From: Rosellinia necatrix | Taxonomy: Eukaryota; Ascomycota; Sordariomycetes; Xylariales; Xylariaceae | Reading direction: 5' to 3' | NCBI GenBank assembly: GCA_021209875.1 | Contig: JAGYVD010000010.1 | Span: 1-64,000 of the forward strand | Length of the DNA stretch: 64,000 bases | Shown: positions 25,696 through 37,450 of the stretch, piece by piece | Layout: every line of letters starts with the position of its first letter | Numbering within the stretch: position 1 is the first letter of the stretch | The notes under the pieces: generated by a model | The model's input: the letters and a program-made list of their open reading frames with translations, nothing else | Told to the model about the DNA's origin: nothing | Databases searched by the model: none | Translations under genes and position numbers: made by a program

Positions 25696-26205
25696 TACAG
25701 CAGATAAATGAAAGTATTTTAAAGTAAAATAAGTAAAAAGAAAAAAAAAAATAAAAAAAAGGATAAAGTTTCTAAAAAGGCTTTGATGTTAAGCTAAAGC
25801 AAAAAAATAAAGCATTTTAAAATAAAGTAAAAGGGAAAAAAAAAAAAAAAAAAAAATAAAAAATTAAAAAAGAAATAAAAAATACTAAAAAAGCTTAATA
25901 CCGAGCTAAAACAAAAGAATAGAAATTATAACTTTTTATAAAAGCATTATAAAAGTTTTCGATAATTATACCAAGTTAAGTTATATATAGCCTAACATTT
26001 TAAAAAGCTATACGCCGTTAATAATAATTTATTAAAAGTTTTACGCTGTATTAAAAATATATATTATATTAACCGGCATAATAAACTATAATATTAAAAA
26101 ATTTAATATAAAAGCTAGTAGTTAAAAATAAAAATAAAGTTTATTTGATAAATATTGCTAGCTTTAAATATATTTTAAACTAGGCAATAAACTTATTAAA
26201 TTTAA
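25696..26205. other. Spacer with A-rich runs
   Basis: Includes an A-run at 25829-25854 and G/A-rich plus-strand DNA at 25700-25920. No gene or repeat boundary is identified. Confidence 0.4.
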
Positions 26206-26209
26206 ATTA

Positions 26210-27760
26210 AAAATAAAAAAAATAAAAAAAGTATAAAAAACAAATACTTAAACATGTTTAAATATTCGCTTTTTAAAAAAAGGTTATAGTAATAGCTAAA
26301 GTATAAATAAACTTACTGCTGTATTATAACAGACTATGTTATAACTACTGCATGTATATATTTAAAGCAGGCCTCGGCATTAAGATCTAAGGCATAAAAA
26401 ACGGAGTTAAGAAGTGCAGACAGTGCGGGCAAGTCTGCCGTTAAAAAGTATAAATACCTAGTTCTGCTTACCGGGGCTAATAGTCGCTTGTTTTTGCAGA
26501 TAATATTAAATAAATAAAACGTATTATTATTTTTGCAACTTAAGTACGTTTTTTTTTTTTTAAAAGCGTTAACGAACGTTTAAATGTTGTTAAAAATGTT
26601 AAAAAAAACGCCTGAAGATTTGTTAAAGTTAAACTATAGTAAAACAAAGTTAAATAAATTATTTACGATTATAATAAGTGCTGTAATTATGTTAAAGTTA
26701 TAATTAATATTAGTTTAATTATTATATATAGTGCTGCTTTTACGTTAAAAATAAAAAAAGTAGTACGAAGCCATGTTTTTTGCGTGTTTTACTACCTGCT
26801 TAAGAATAAGTATTAGTATAAATATATTAATTTTTAAAGCTGGCGATTATATAATATATATGTTTAATATATAGCTTGCCGTTTTTAATATTTTTTCTGG
26901 TTTATAAGTTGTATTAACGGTGCAATATAATGTTTTATTTATATTATAATTATAGCCGGTATTATAACAGTTATATAAAACAGTATAAAGCAGCAATATT
27001 TAATTATTTAATAGCGGCAGAAAAAAAAGTATGTCGGCTGGAAAAATAATATAAAGCTAGAGGCTTTAAAGCATTACTGCTATAACGTATATATAGTTTT
27101 TTTTTTTATTAATAAGTGTATTTTTTTTATTGCTGCTTTTATTATTACTGCTTTTATTATTAGCAGCAAAGGCGACTTTTTTTAAGCTTAGTTTTAGCTG
27201 TTTTAATATGTTTTTAAATGTTTATATAAATAAATAAGTTTTATTTTATTTAATATAAGCGGTATTATATTTACGCGATTTAATTATAGTTAGAATAAAT
27301 TAAAAACGTTTTATATTAACTTTATCTTATGTTTTATTATTTATAAAAAAACTGTATTTTTTTTTTAGTTTATTTCTGCAGCATATTTTAATAAACTGCT
27401 GCTAAATGCTAAATGCCCACATTTAATTTTTTATAAAATAATTAAATATAAAAATAAAACCGGTTAGCAAGTTTAATTAATCTGTTTTTAAAAACTAGGC
27501 TATATTTAATTTTATTAAAGCTAGCAGTGCTAATATTAATGTTAAAAACTTTTAGTTTATATTATTATTTAATAGTATTAATATAATTTTTTGTTTTATA
27601 ACAGCTATAATAGTAGTATTTTTAGGCCCGTTAAAAAATAAAGTTATCGCAAAAACTGTTCTGTTTTGCAGGCTAAACATTATATTATAGGTTGCTTAGC
27701 TTAGCTGATCTGCAAGCGCTTAAAAATATAAATATATAAAGCGTAATAGTATGCTAGCTA
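26210..27760 (-). pseudogene. Unidentified decayed coding tract (minus strand)
   Basis: Minus-strand readings with unusually few stops. From 27760 to about 27370 there are about six stops in some 130 codons; from about 27170 to 26210, about ten in some 320, nearly all TAA/TAG that could be mutated Gln codons. Protein-like segments include FAITLFFNGPKNTTIIAVIK (about 27600-27660), RTRYLYFLTADLPALSALLN (about 26410-26470) and a Ser/Asn/Lys-rich low-complexity segment near 27130. The frame ends in a single P-type palindrome at 26241-26268. I recognise no family. It could be part of the same gene as the tracts at 30430-33800, which lie on the same strand and would be upstream. Confidence 0.5.
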
Positions 27761-27803
27761 TAGCTATATTAAATAATTAAATTTATAACTAGCTTTAAAA
27801 AAT

Positions 27804-27914
27804 AAATATTTAAACATATTTAAATATTTATATTTTATTTTTATATATTTTTATATATATTTTAAGTTATAAACAGGCTTTAAAATATAAATATTTAAAC
27901 ATATTTAAATATTT
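27804..27914. repeat. Two isolated P-type palindromes
   Basis: AAATATTTAAACATATTT-type palindromes at 27804-27829 and 27889-27914. The right one lies just after TTTAAGTTATAAACAGGCTTTAAAA, the reverse complement of the usual flank, so these sit in inverted orientation relative to array P1. Confidence 0.75.
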
Positions 27915-28539
27915 ATTTTTTATAGCTTTACTTAAATAACTTAAAGTTTTATATGTATTATTAATGCAAAAATAGCATTTTAATTTATTTAATTTTAAAA
28001 AGTGGCAATATAGCGTAAAGTTAGTTCTGCTCCCGGTTATATTATTAATATAATATATATTAGATATTTAAATAATTAGTTTTAGGTTTTTTATGTTTTA
28101 CGTTTTTTTAATATATTTTTTATATATTACTGCTTTATTAATATATTTTTGCTCTGCTTATATAACTAGGGCTTATTTAAACGGATAAAATTAAAGCGGC
28201 ATATTTAAGCTTTATTTTTTTATAATTTCGCGGATGTTTTAGCTATTAAAGTTGTTATATTTAAAAAAGTATTTAACGTTATTTAAAATTAAAAAATTTA
28301 CTGCTGCTGCTTCTGCTGCTTTTATTGTTTTTTTTGCTAGCAATAGCTCTGCCGCTGCTGCTTTTATAGCAGCACGTTTTTTAGCCGCTAATTCCCAGCT
28401 TTAGCTTTAGCTTTATAACTGCTGTTTTATAGTTAAAAATATAATAACACTAGGCAAATATATTATTAGATTTTATGTTAATAAATTATATTTAAAAAAC
28501 AAATATTTATAATAGCTAAAAAAAAAAAGTAGTAAAAAA
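27915..28539 (-). pseudogene. Possible coding remnant, minus strand, poorly resolved
   Basis: CTGCTGCTTCTGCTGCTTTT (28301-28320) and GCCGCTGCTGCTTTTATAGC (about 28350) read on the minus strand as Lys/Gln/Ala-rich, and GCTTTAGCTTTAGC as Ala-Lys repeats. This suggests a charged helical region. Stops are frequent and I could not extend a frame. It may be simple GCT-repeat DNA. Confidence 0.25.
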
Positions 28540-28780
28540 AATAAATAGCTTATAAATATATAAAAAAAATATTTTTAATAGTTTAAAAAAAAAAATTATA
28601 AAAAAAATAAATAAATAGTTTATAAGTAGCGCTACAAGTTTTATAAATCTATTGTTTTATTAGATTTAGTATAAATAAGCGGCTATAAAAAACAAAAACT
28701 TAAGCTAGTTAAAAAAAAAAAGTTATAAAATAAATAAAACAGAGTTTATAAGTAGCGCTGCAAGTTTTTAATATGCTAAT
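28540..28780. repeat. 126-bp tandem duplication with poly-A runs
   Basis: TATAAGTAGCGCTACAAGTT at 28621 recurs at 28747 with one change, and A-run plus AAATAAATA blocks precede both. A third, more diverged block starts near 28525. Confidence 0.7.
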
Positions 28781-30140
28781 CTTGCTTATAACTATTTTTA
28801 ATAAGCATATTTTATATATAAAAGCTATTTAATCGCATTTTTTATTATAAAGCAGCTTTTATATATAATAGGCTTTAACCGTATTTTTTATATTTAAATA
28901 TATTTTTTTTTAAATATAAATTTAAAAAAAAGCCTTGCTTTAATTATTATAAATTTTTATATTGCTATTAATTTATAAAAACTATTTAAAAGTATAAGCT
29001 ATTTATTTATTTAATAAATATTATAGTTTTTATTTAGGCTATAAAGTAATAATTATTAATAGCAGTTGCTTATAATTATAAACGAAAATTTAAACGTAAA
29101 TATAACTTAAAACTAAAAAATAGCAAACTAATATAGCATTTTTAACTAATTGTTTTTTTAAGCTAATTATATTTAGCTTACGTTTTTTTTTTTAGTTTTT
29201 AATGCTTTTTTCTGCTTTTGCTCTATTTTTTTTTTTTTTTAGCGTTAATTTTTTTAAGCTTAGCCGCTGTTTTTTCTAGGCTTTTTAGCTTTTATAACTT
29301 TTTTTTTTTAAGCGTTAATATTTTTCTGGTTTTTTTTCTATGCTTTTAATAAATTATTAATATAACTTTTTAAAAAATTAGTTAGCATTTTATTTTTAAA
29401 ATTTTATAAAAAGCTTTTTGCTAGCTTTATTATTTATTTTATAGTTATAAGTAGTATATAATTATAAAAGTTAGCTTGTTTATATTAGATTATATATAAA
29501 GCGGCGCTTATAAAAAATATCGCGTAAAAATAAAAAAACTTTTTATATTAATTAAAATCTATTATAACGATCTAAGCTATAAATAATATATTGTTGCTAG
29601 TTTTTAAAAATAAGCCGCTAATAATTAACGCAGAGTTAGTATTTATTATTTTTAAAAAGTATTTTATATACGGCTAATTATAAAAGCATTAGATTAATTT
29701 ATAGGTTATAATTATGTTTAATTTGCTGTTAATCCGTTAATTAATTTTATTTTTTGCTGCAAGCTGCTGCAAGAACTTCTGCTATATAATATTTTTATAG
29801 CGCTTATAAATAATATTTATAACAATTAAAATTATTTATATAATAAATTATAACTAGCTTATTTATATTAAGCGACCGAAAAACTAGTTAAACACGTTAG
29901 CACTTTAAAAAAAAAATATAACGAAGTTTTTACAGCAGGCTAAATAAAAATTAATATTTGCGCTAGCGGTACGTATGCTATAAATAAATATTTTTATATT
30001 AAAATTTTTATTATTAAACTAACTAATAACAGCTGTATGTTTTTTATTTAACTAGTACAACGTAATAATAGCTAGCTTAACGTTTAATAACTTAAATAGT
30101 AAATATATTTTTTTAGTATTAATATTAGTATAATATTTAC
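28781..30140 (-). pseudogene. Possible coding remnant with Lys-rich helix
   Basis: The minus strand at 29150-29340 gives a Lys/Glu/Ala-rich, coiled-coil-like reading containing LEKTAAKLKKINAKKKK. Further upstream (29400-30000) the same strand gives protein-like sequence, for example TNSALIISGLFLKTSN near 29590-29640, with about 19 stops in 280 codons (modestly below chance). Several frame changes would be needed. No family is recognised. A plus-strand reading was considered and rejected (see rejected list). Confidence 0.3.
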
Positions 30141-30144
30141 GTAA

Positions 30145-30420
30145 GCAGAAAATAAATACTTAAACATGTTTAGGTATTTGCTTTCTAAGGCCGGTTAGTA
30201 AATTAGGAGGTGTGTAAGAGTAGAATGCAAATATTTAAACATGTTTAAGTATTTGTTTTCTAGAGCCGGTCGGTAAATTAGGAGGTGTGTAGGGGTAAAA
30301 TATAAATATTTAAACATGTTTAGGTATTTGTTTTTTAAAGCTAGTTTATAAATTAGGAAGTGTATAAGGGTAGAATATGAATATTTAAATATATTTAAGT
30401 ATTTATATTTTAGACGTGCT
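30145..30420. repeat. Palindromic minisatellite, array P2
   Basis: Four ~76-bp units in the same orientation as P1. The palindromes contain ACATG centres, flanked by CTAAGGCCGGTTAGTAAATT and GGAGGTGTGTAGGGGTAAAAT. The flanks are less mutated than in P1 and probably close to the ancestral sequence. Confidence 0.9.
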
Positions 30421-30429
30421 AACTATTTT

Positions 30430-31960
30430 GTGTTTTTGTTTAATATATAAGGATATTTATTGTTGTAACTATAGCGATTTAATTATAATAACAGCGCGAT
30501 TAAGCAGGCTATTAGGGCCTTTTGGGGCCCGTATACACTTTATAACTTGTATTACAAAGTAAGCTAAAAAGGCGCTGCAGGCTATAAAATATTTATATTA
30601 GTTTATACGATCTTTTAATATAACTGCATGTTTATTTTTTTTAGTTATTTTAAATACGTAGTTAATACTACCGTTTTTTGTTTTAATAATAAAGTCCTGG
30701 ACTTTTTAAACACTTACTGCTATATGCCCGGCCTAGTTAGTTTTTTTTATGCTTTTATTAAAATTAAAATTAAAATTAGAGTTAGAGTTAGAGTTAGATC
30801 CAGAGTGTTTGTTTTTACGTAAATTATATTTAAAGTTAGATTTTAAACTTAAATAAGATTTATTTTTATTAGATCTGGCTTTATTTTTAATAAAGTTTTT
30901 TTTTTAATGCTATTAGCGCTTAATTATTACGTTAAGCTTTTTTTTAAAACGGAGCGTTTTTTTATTATTTTAGTTAAAAATAAAAATGTTTAATTTTTGC
31001 TATATGCTAGGATTAACAGATATTATTTCGTTATTATTTAGTTTTTTTGGGTTTTTTTATATATAGCTCTGCTTAATGCGACCAGATATAAATCGGTTTT
31101 TTTTGTTTAGCAGTATAATATAAAGCTTAGGCTTATATTTATAATTTTAAAAACTATAAATGTTAGCGTTATTACTGCTAAGCCCGACTTAAACCGTAAT
31201 AAATTTAATATTTAAAAAGTTGTTACTTAGTATAACTAAGTTGCTGTCCAGGTTATAAATAGTTGTGCTTATATTGCGTTAAAAAAAAATTTGTTTATAT
31301 ATAACGCTAATTATAATGCAGCATAAGTTAAAGCTTTATTTATGCTGCCGGGCCGTAAATTAAAAAAAGACGGGTAATAATATTTATTATTAATACAAGT
31401 TTTTATAAGCAGCAGCAAGTAATTTATTTGTTAGCGTAGCTTTATTTTTATTATATTTAATTATTAGTTTTATTTCTGCTGTTGCTAGATACGTTTAACC
31501 GTTTATGCCTATAAATAAAAAACTGCTGATAAAAATGTTAAGTTTAAAAGTTAGCTTATATAAGTTTAAATAATTATATATTAAAAGCAGCTCTAAAGGA
31601 TTAAATAGCCAGCTAAAACTAAGCTGCAAATATTTAAACATGTTTTTTAAATAGTTTATAAAAAAGGTCGCAAAATATAATATAAAGCAGTTACGTTTAA
31701 TTAACTTTATTATTTAATAAGTTATATTTTTTAAGTTTTTGTTAATATAAGCTTTATTTATAACTAAAACACTAAAGTAATATTAGTTTAATATAGTTAT
31801 AAACGTAATTTTATTATTATATTAGGCGTTATTTTTTAAAAGCTTTTGCGTAAGTCTGTTATTTTTATTTAATATGCCGAGTTTTTTTTTGGTTTTTTTA
31901 TTAAAATTTTAAACATATTTGCGTGTTTTTTTGCAGTAGCAGGTAGCAAATGTTTGCATA
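30430..31960 (-). pseudogene. Unidentified decayed coding tract (minus strand)
   Basis: Translating the minus strand from about 31960 to 30430 gives long protein-like stretches in essentially one frame. Near the start is a MQTFATCYCKKTRKYV segment with Cys and later His residues, perhaps an old zinc finger. Then come LFNPLELLLIYNYLNLYKL (about 31570), an Asn/Ser repeat SNSNSNFNFNFN (about 30770) and YKYFIACSAFLAYFVIQVIK (about 30540-30600). The last 150 codons have about five stops, all TAA/TAG. Middle parts are more damaged. A plus-strand open frame of 64 codons at 30628-30822 is its antisense shadow. Family unknown. A lone half-degraded P-type palindrome lies inside at about 31626-31650. 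Confidence 0.55.
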
Positions 31961-32024
31961 GATGTAATAATTACAATTTTTTTTATTTATTATTAGAGTT
32001 AGTATAAGTGGTTAGGTTGCATGG

Positions 32025-32150
32025 GTAGAAAATAAATACCTAGACATGTTTAGGTATTCGCTTTTTAAAGCTGGTTTATAACTTGGGATATATATAGGGG
32101 TAGAATATAAATACTTAGACGTGTCTAAGTATTTATTTTCTGGAGTAAGT
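32025..32150. repeat. Palindromic minisatellite, array P3 (2 units)
   Basis: Two units like P2, with palindromes near 32034-32061 and 32108-32135. The second is AAATACTTAGACGTGTCTAAG..., whose two arms carry matching changes. The array sits between two minus-strand coding-like tracts. Confidence 0.85.
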
Positions 32151-32479
32151 TTATAAAGGTATTTACTGCTAGGTTATTAAAACGTTTTTAAAGCTGTATT
32201 ATAAACTTTTTAAGATTAAATACGTTAAAAACAATTAATTTTTTAATACGGTTGCGGATTGATTTGCTTTTTTTAAATGCTAAATAAACGTTAAAAATAT
32301 TTAAAAAAAAGTGCTAGATTGCGTTATATGTTTAAACAGTAACCGATAAAAAAATAATAATTAGATTTAGGCGGTAGATTTTTTATATTATTAAAACATT
32401 TATTAAAAACTTTTTATAAAATAAAAATATAGTGCTAATATAAATAATAGTTTTGCTGGTGCTATATTTGTTAGTAAGA
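32151..32479. other. Spacer between coding-like tracts
   Basis: A minus-strand reading such as KKSKSIRNRIKKLIVFNVF near 32210-32280 suggests that the tract to the right continues, but stops and frame shifts prevent a clear call. Confidence 0.3.
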
Positions 32480-33800
32480 AAGGCAAAAGAAAAAAAAGCT
32501 GTAGTTTTATGCAGCAGTTTTATTATATTTATATATAAGCGTTAAAAGTTAGCAGGAGGCTTAGGTATTTGTTTTTAAAAGTATTACTATTTATTAATAA
32601 GCTAATAGACACGATATTAGGCCTGCTTGTTAGATGTAATTAAAAAGTTTTTTTAATTTATATTTAAATAGTTGGCGGCGTTTTTTATGCTAATAATGTT
32701 AGTGGCTAAACCGCCTGCTATAATGTGTATAATTTTAATATATTTATTTTTATATTTTTTAGCTTTTATATGTTTTAATTATATAAGCTTTTTATTATTT
32801 ATATTATTATATTTTTTAGCGATATATTATATAATATTTCTGTTTTTTATATTATTACTGCTGTTGTTAAATAGTAATTAGTTTTTAGTTTTTATAATAA
32901 TAAATATTTAATTAATATTTAAAGTGTTTAATTTAAATAAAAAAAATAGTTTATTAATTTTAATAAATCCGATTAAACTATAGGTATAGTTAAATATATA
33001 TTTTATATTTTTTAAGGTTAAAAGCTTTTATTTAAAATAGTTTATGCTTTTTAAAATTAATATAAAAATAAGCTTTTTTTAAAAGATTTAGATTTTGTTT
33101 TTAAAAATGTTACGTTTATTTATGCTGTTATTAGATTTTATTTAAGCAGTAAGCTTAGAAATTTAAAGGCTGATTTGTTTAGCTGTAATAATTTAAACGG
33201 TGTTTTTTTTATCGACTATATTTTTTGCTGTTTTAAATATTGTTTCTGTAGCTACTATTTTAGCCAGGGCTATATAACTAAGCTTTTTTATTTCTGCATA
33301 TATTTTAGGGCTAATAATTTATATTAAGCTCTACGGATAAAATAGCTGAGGTTATAAATAGCTGGGGGTTTTAAAGCCGGAACGTTTTTAATATTAAAAG
33401 CCGATAAAAATAAAAGCATAGACTTAATTTTTATAATATTTATTTATAAAATTTGCTTGTAGTGCTTTTTTTATTTATTTAGTTTTACTTTTTATATAAA
33501 AATATTTAAAATATTTATTAATAATTAACTCTGCTTTCGTTAATATAGCAGTATTAAATATTTTTAATATATTTTAGCTTTTTAAACTTTAGTTTTTAGC
33601 AGCTTTAAATATTATTAGCATTTGCCTGGACAAAAAGTGTTTAAAAATATTTAATTTTTTGCTAGTCTGCTAATTAGTATAAAATATATCGATTAACTCT
33701 AATAACTACGGGATTATAAAAGCTTTTTTATAAAAAGTCTGGTTTTAATATGCTTAGAAATTTATTAATAAAGCAGAGGCTAAATATAAATATATATTAA
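32480..33800 (-). pseudogene. Unidentified decayed coding tract (minus strand, upstream part)
   Basis: Minus-strand reading from about 33420 downward: NVPALKPPAIYNLSYFIRRA, then a Lys/Gln/Leu-rich helix with repeated TAA/TAG in place of likely Gln, then KKTPFKLLQLNKSAFKFLSL (about 33150-33215). Nearer 32700 it reads IAGGLATNIISIKNAANYLN. The composition is that of a real protein, whereas the plus strand of the same stretch gives Cys/Phe/Tyr-rich antisense sequence. The 69-codon plus-strand frame at 32672-32881 is such a shadow. The order suggests one large gene running from ~33.8 kb down to 30.4 or 26.2 kb, interrupted by palindromic arrays; that join is inference. Confidence 0.5.
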
Positions 33801-33844
33801 TAACTTTATATAATAAAAAAACAGCGCGAGGATGTTGGCTTAAG

Positions 33845-34185
33845 AAAGCAAATACTTAAATATGTCTAGGTATTTATATTTTATTTTTATATAACTCTTT
33901 AGATTATAAACCGGCTTTAAAAAGCAAATACCCAAACATGTCTAAGTATTTATATTTTATTTTTATATAACTCCCCAGATTATAAACCGGCTTTAAAAAG
34001 TAAATACCTAGACATGTCTGGGTATTTGTATTTTATTTTTATATAATTCCTTAGATTATAAACTAGTTTTAGAAAGCAAATATTTAAACATGTTTAAATA
34101 TTTGTATTTTATTTTTATATAACTTTTTAGATTATAAACCGGCTTTAAAAAGTAAATACCCAGATATATTTAAATATTTGTTTTT
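33845..34185. repeat. Palindromic minisatellite, array P4 (inverted)
   Basis: Five units at a 75-77-bp spacing, in the opposite orientation to P1-P3. AGATTATAAACCGGCTTTAA precedes each palindrome, and TTTTATTTTTATATAACTC follows. Palindrome arms vary, for example AAATACCCAAACATG against AAATACCTAGACATG, with partly matching changes in the second arm. Confidence 0.9.
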
Positions 34186-34939
34186 TAAGCCCTGCTTATA
34201 GCGGGCTAATATATAAAAATTTAATAATATATTATATAATTTATTATATATGTCCATAAAATAATACAGATTTTTAGTTAACTAGAATTAGAACATTTAT
34301 ATTAGCTAGCTTTATATGCGTTTAAAATAATTAATTTTATATAGCTTTATATTATATAATATATATATTTTATATTTAACCTTGTTTTTACAAATATTAT
34401 TAACTTTTATATTAATAGTATTATTATAATTATAAAAAGGGGGGACGTTTTAATTGTTATATTTAAAATATTATTTTAGCTACGGGTTGCTAAGTAGACC
34501 TGTTAAAACAACTTATATGTTCTGTTTGTTTAAAGCAGCTCTGCTTTTATTATATTAAATATTTTTGTCTGTTTTAAGGCGGACAGTTTTAAGGTTTTTG
34601 TTTATAATAAGTTTTATGTAAATAGATATAAATGGTTAGCGATTTATGTAAGCGTGTTAACTTTATAAAAGTAAGGCGTAATAACTGGCAATAAAAAGTA
34701 AATATTTAAAAATAATATTTAAAAAAAAAGTTGTAATAAAAATAGAGAAGAAAGCCTAAGCTAGAACTAAAAAAAAAATATATATATTATAGCATAGCTA
34801 AGTATTTGTTTTTATTAAAAAATGTTTTTAAAACTATTAAATATTTAAATAGTTATTTTTTACGCTAGGCTTTATTTAAAACATTTAAATATAAAATAAA
34901 TATAATTAGTTTAATATGTATTAAAAAGCGCTATTTAAA
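34186..34939. other. AT-rich spacer
   Basis: Contains a GGGGGG-like run (34439-34444) and TTTAAGGCGGACAGTTTTAAG (about 34573), but no gene or repeat that I can support. Confidence 0.35.
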
Positions 34940-35620
34940 TAAATAGTTTATATTAATATTTTAAGCGTTTTTATTGTTTTAGTTTATATTAATACTGTTT
35001 TTAGTAGTATTATTTTTAGTATAATTAGTTTTGCTTAAATTTATTATATAATTATTTTTTTAATTTTTAGTTTGTTGTTTTATATGTTTTTTTTATAAAA
35101 TAAGCTTTAAAGCTAGTTTAAGCTGCTTTTTTATAAACTGTTTAATAATAAAAAAAGCTTTAGAATTTTTAGCTGCTACAGCTAGCTGGTTTGCTGTAGT
35201 GTTAAATAGGTTGATTTATGCTAGAATATCGATAGTTAAAAACAGAAGGTCTGCTGTTTTAAAATATATATAAAAGCAGGGGCGCAAAATATAAATATAA
35301 AAGACTAAGCTTTATATAAGACTAGCTAAAAGCTGTTTTAAATATATATATATTTTGTTATTTTAAAAGGTTATTATAAAATATTAAATAAGGTTTATAA
35401 AGTTTAAGTAAATATAAGGCGGCTAGTCGATAATTTATATACTACGGCTAGTATAAATAATTGCGTACGTTTTAAATATATGCTGTTTAAGCTAGGCTTT
35501 ATTAAATTTAAAGCAAATAAAAACAATAAATAAAAAAGCTTTTTTTAAAAGCTTAGCTATAAAAGTTTTATTTTTAAAGTGATTTTAATATAAAAAGCAA
35601 GTTAAAAGGCCTAGACAACA
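34940..35620 (+). pseudogene. Unidentified decayed coding tract (plus strand)
   Basis: The plus strand reads FLAATASWFAVVLNRLIYAR at 35166-35226, followed by a Lys/Arg-rich stretch (IVKNRRSAVLKY) and, after several TAA/TAG, KKAFFKSLAIKVLFLK near 35530-35580. Retained Trp and Arg and the low stop density around 35160-35260 support former coding. It is divergent from the minus-strand tracts to the left, so the two could be separate genes on either side of array P4. Family not recognised. Confidence 0.45.
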
Positions 35621-36869
35621 ATAAATAAAATTAAAAAAATTAAATTAAAAATTATTACGTTTTAATGTTTATATATAAAAAAATTTAATACGTTTAAAAT
35701 TTAGCGTTATAAAAATATAAAAATTAATATAAGCTTTATAATATTTTATTTAGTTATTTATTAAAATATAAAATATATTGTTATTATTAACAGCAGTTTA
35801 TTAAGCGGCTTATATTTTTATATACTAATAAATAAAAGTTTTGTTTAACTATAAAAAAGCTGCCGCTTATGCCGCTTAATATAATTTATATATATAATAA
35901 CTAAAGGCAGTAAACATTTATATAAACGTTATTTTTAAATAAAATATGTTTTAGTTTTTGTTGCTAAGCTTAAATTAATAATAATAAAATATAGTGCTAA
36001 AATAGTTTATCGCCTGTTTTTAAAATTAATTATATTTTGTTTTTACTTAGTTTTTAAAACATTTTAATATATAATATAATTATATTAAAAAAAATAAAAA
36101 TTTAAAACTAGTTATAAATAATATTAGATTAACTTTAATATAATATGTTATTAATAATAGCATATATAAAGCTGATTTTTTTAAAAAATAATTTATAAAC
36201 TTTATAAAAGTTGTAGTTATATATATAAACAACAATTTAAAATGTAAGCTTAAAAGTTTTATTGCGCAGCTTTTAAATATTAGTATAAAATTTTAGTAAT
36301 TATATATAATTAATTATTTGCTCGAGATTTTTTTATAATATTAATTTATAAAACGCGTCAGCTTTTATAACGTTTTAAATCGCGTTTTTATAAAGCTGTT
36401 TATAGCTTTTACAGCTTTTACGCGATAAAAAAAACAGCAAAAAAATACGTTTAAATATAACGTTAATAAGCTGAAGCATATATTAAAAAAATATATTATT
36501 TAGCAGCTATATTATTTTATACTTTTTTTATTATTTGCTAAAAGTTAAAGCTGCAGCACAGCTTTTTATAGCTGTTATATAAAACTTAGTTAAATTTTAA
36601 CTTTTATAGCTATAGCTGTTTAAAAAATATACCGCTAGTACATATAAAACAAAAAAAATAAATAAAAAGTTAGTTTATATATATATGTTTTAAGCGCTAG
36701 TTTATATAAAATTATTTTTAAAGCGCGCTAAAATTAAATAAAGCAAAAATTAAAAGCTTTTTAATAAGTTTTATAAATTAAGTAGCATATATTAATATTA
36801 ATATATTAAAATGTTTTATTAGTATAAAAAAAAAAGGATTATATATAATATAATTGTTTAATATAAATA
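35621..36869. other. Heavily mutated continuation between plus-strand tracts
   Basis: Short plus-strand protein-like pieces (for example YKKAAAYAA near 35850) are separated by many stops. Likely part of the same former gene or genes but not resolvable. Confidence 0.3.
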
Positions 36870-37450
36870 GTCAGGTAGTTTATATATGCTAAAAAAAAAA
36901 AAAATTAATAAACGTAATATAAGACTATAAAATATAACATTTGCGGCAGACGTTATAATTAAGCGGCGCGATAACTAATAATATATTAGCTAGTATATTA
37001 TAAACCTGCTTTTTTTAGTTTTAAAAAGCTTGCAATATATATGTTATATTAATCGGCTTTTTATATATAGATAAGCAAGCATTATTTTAATAAAACATAT
37101 ATATAAAGTTAAAGCTAAAAGCTATTAGTTTAAAAGATTAAGCGTTAAAAAAAAACAAATGATTGTTTAATGTATAGAAATGCTGCTTATATATATTATA
37201 AGCTTTAATTTAATATAGTGCAGGCTTTTTAAGCTATAAACCTGCGTGCCTGTTAACTAGGTTTAATATATTAATGTTATAAAATAAATTAGCTAAATAA
37301 TACTTTGGCGTAAATTTTTAAAACGCGTGGTTTATATTTTAAATTATATTAATAAAATATTTTAATTTATAAAATAATATAAAGGATAAAAAAGTAGTAT
37401 AAGCTAGGTTGTTAGGTTTAATAATATATAATATATTTTAAAAGCTAAAG
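36870..37450 (+). pseudogene. Unidentified decayed coding tract (plus strand, second part)
   Basis: Plus-strand reading in a different frame from the 35-kb tract. It includes LSGAITNNILASIL near 36960, ICYINRLF-like and VILIGFLYIDKQALF segments near 37060, GFLSYKPACLLTRFNILML at about 37220-37280 and a YFGVNF(Q)NAWFIF segment near 37310. Stops are mostly TAA/TAG at positions compatible with Gln. No known motif is recognised. Confidence 0.4.

Noticed and set aside
29341..30110. Plus-strand reading resembling a RecQ/telomere-linked helicase (VASF, IGYNYV, ICASGTYAI and Q--RNNS motifs in plausible order).
   Set aside because: Stops number about 25 in some 260 codons, which is what random DNA of this composition gives. 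The minus strand has fewer stops and no true Walker A or DEAH box is present. The match is probably pattern-seeking.
32672..32881. 69-codon hydrophobic plus-strand ORF.
   Set aside because: Antisense shadow of the minus-strand coding-like tract.
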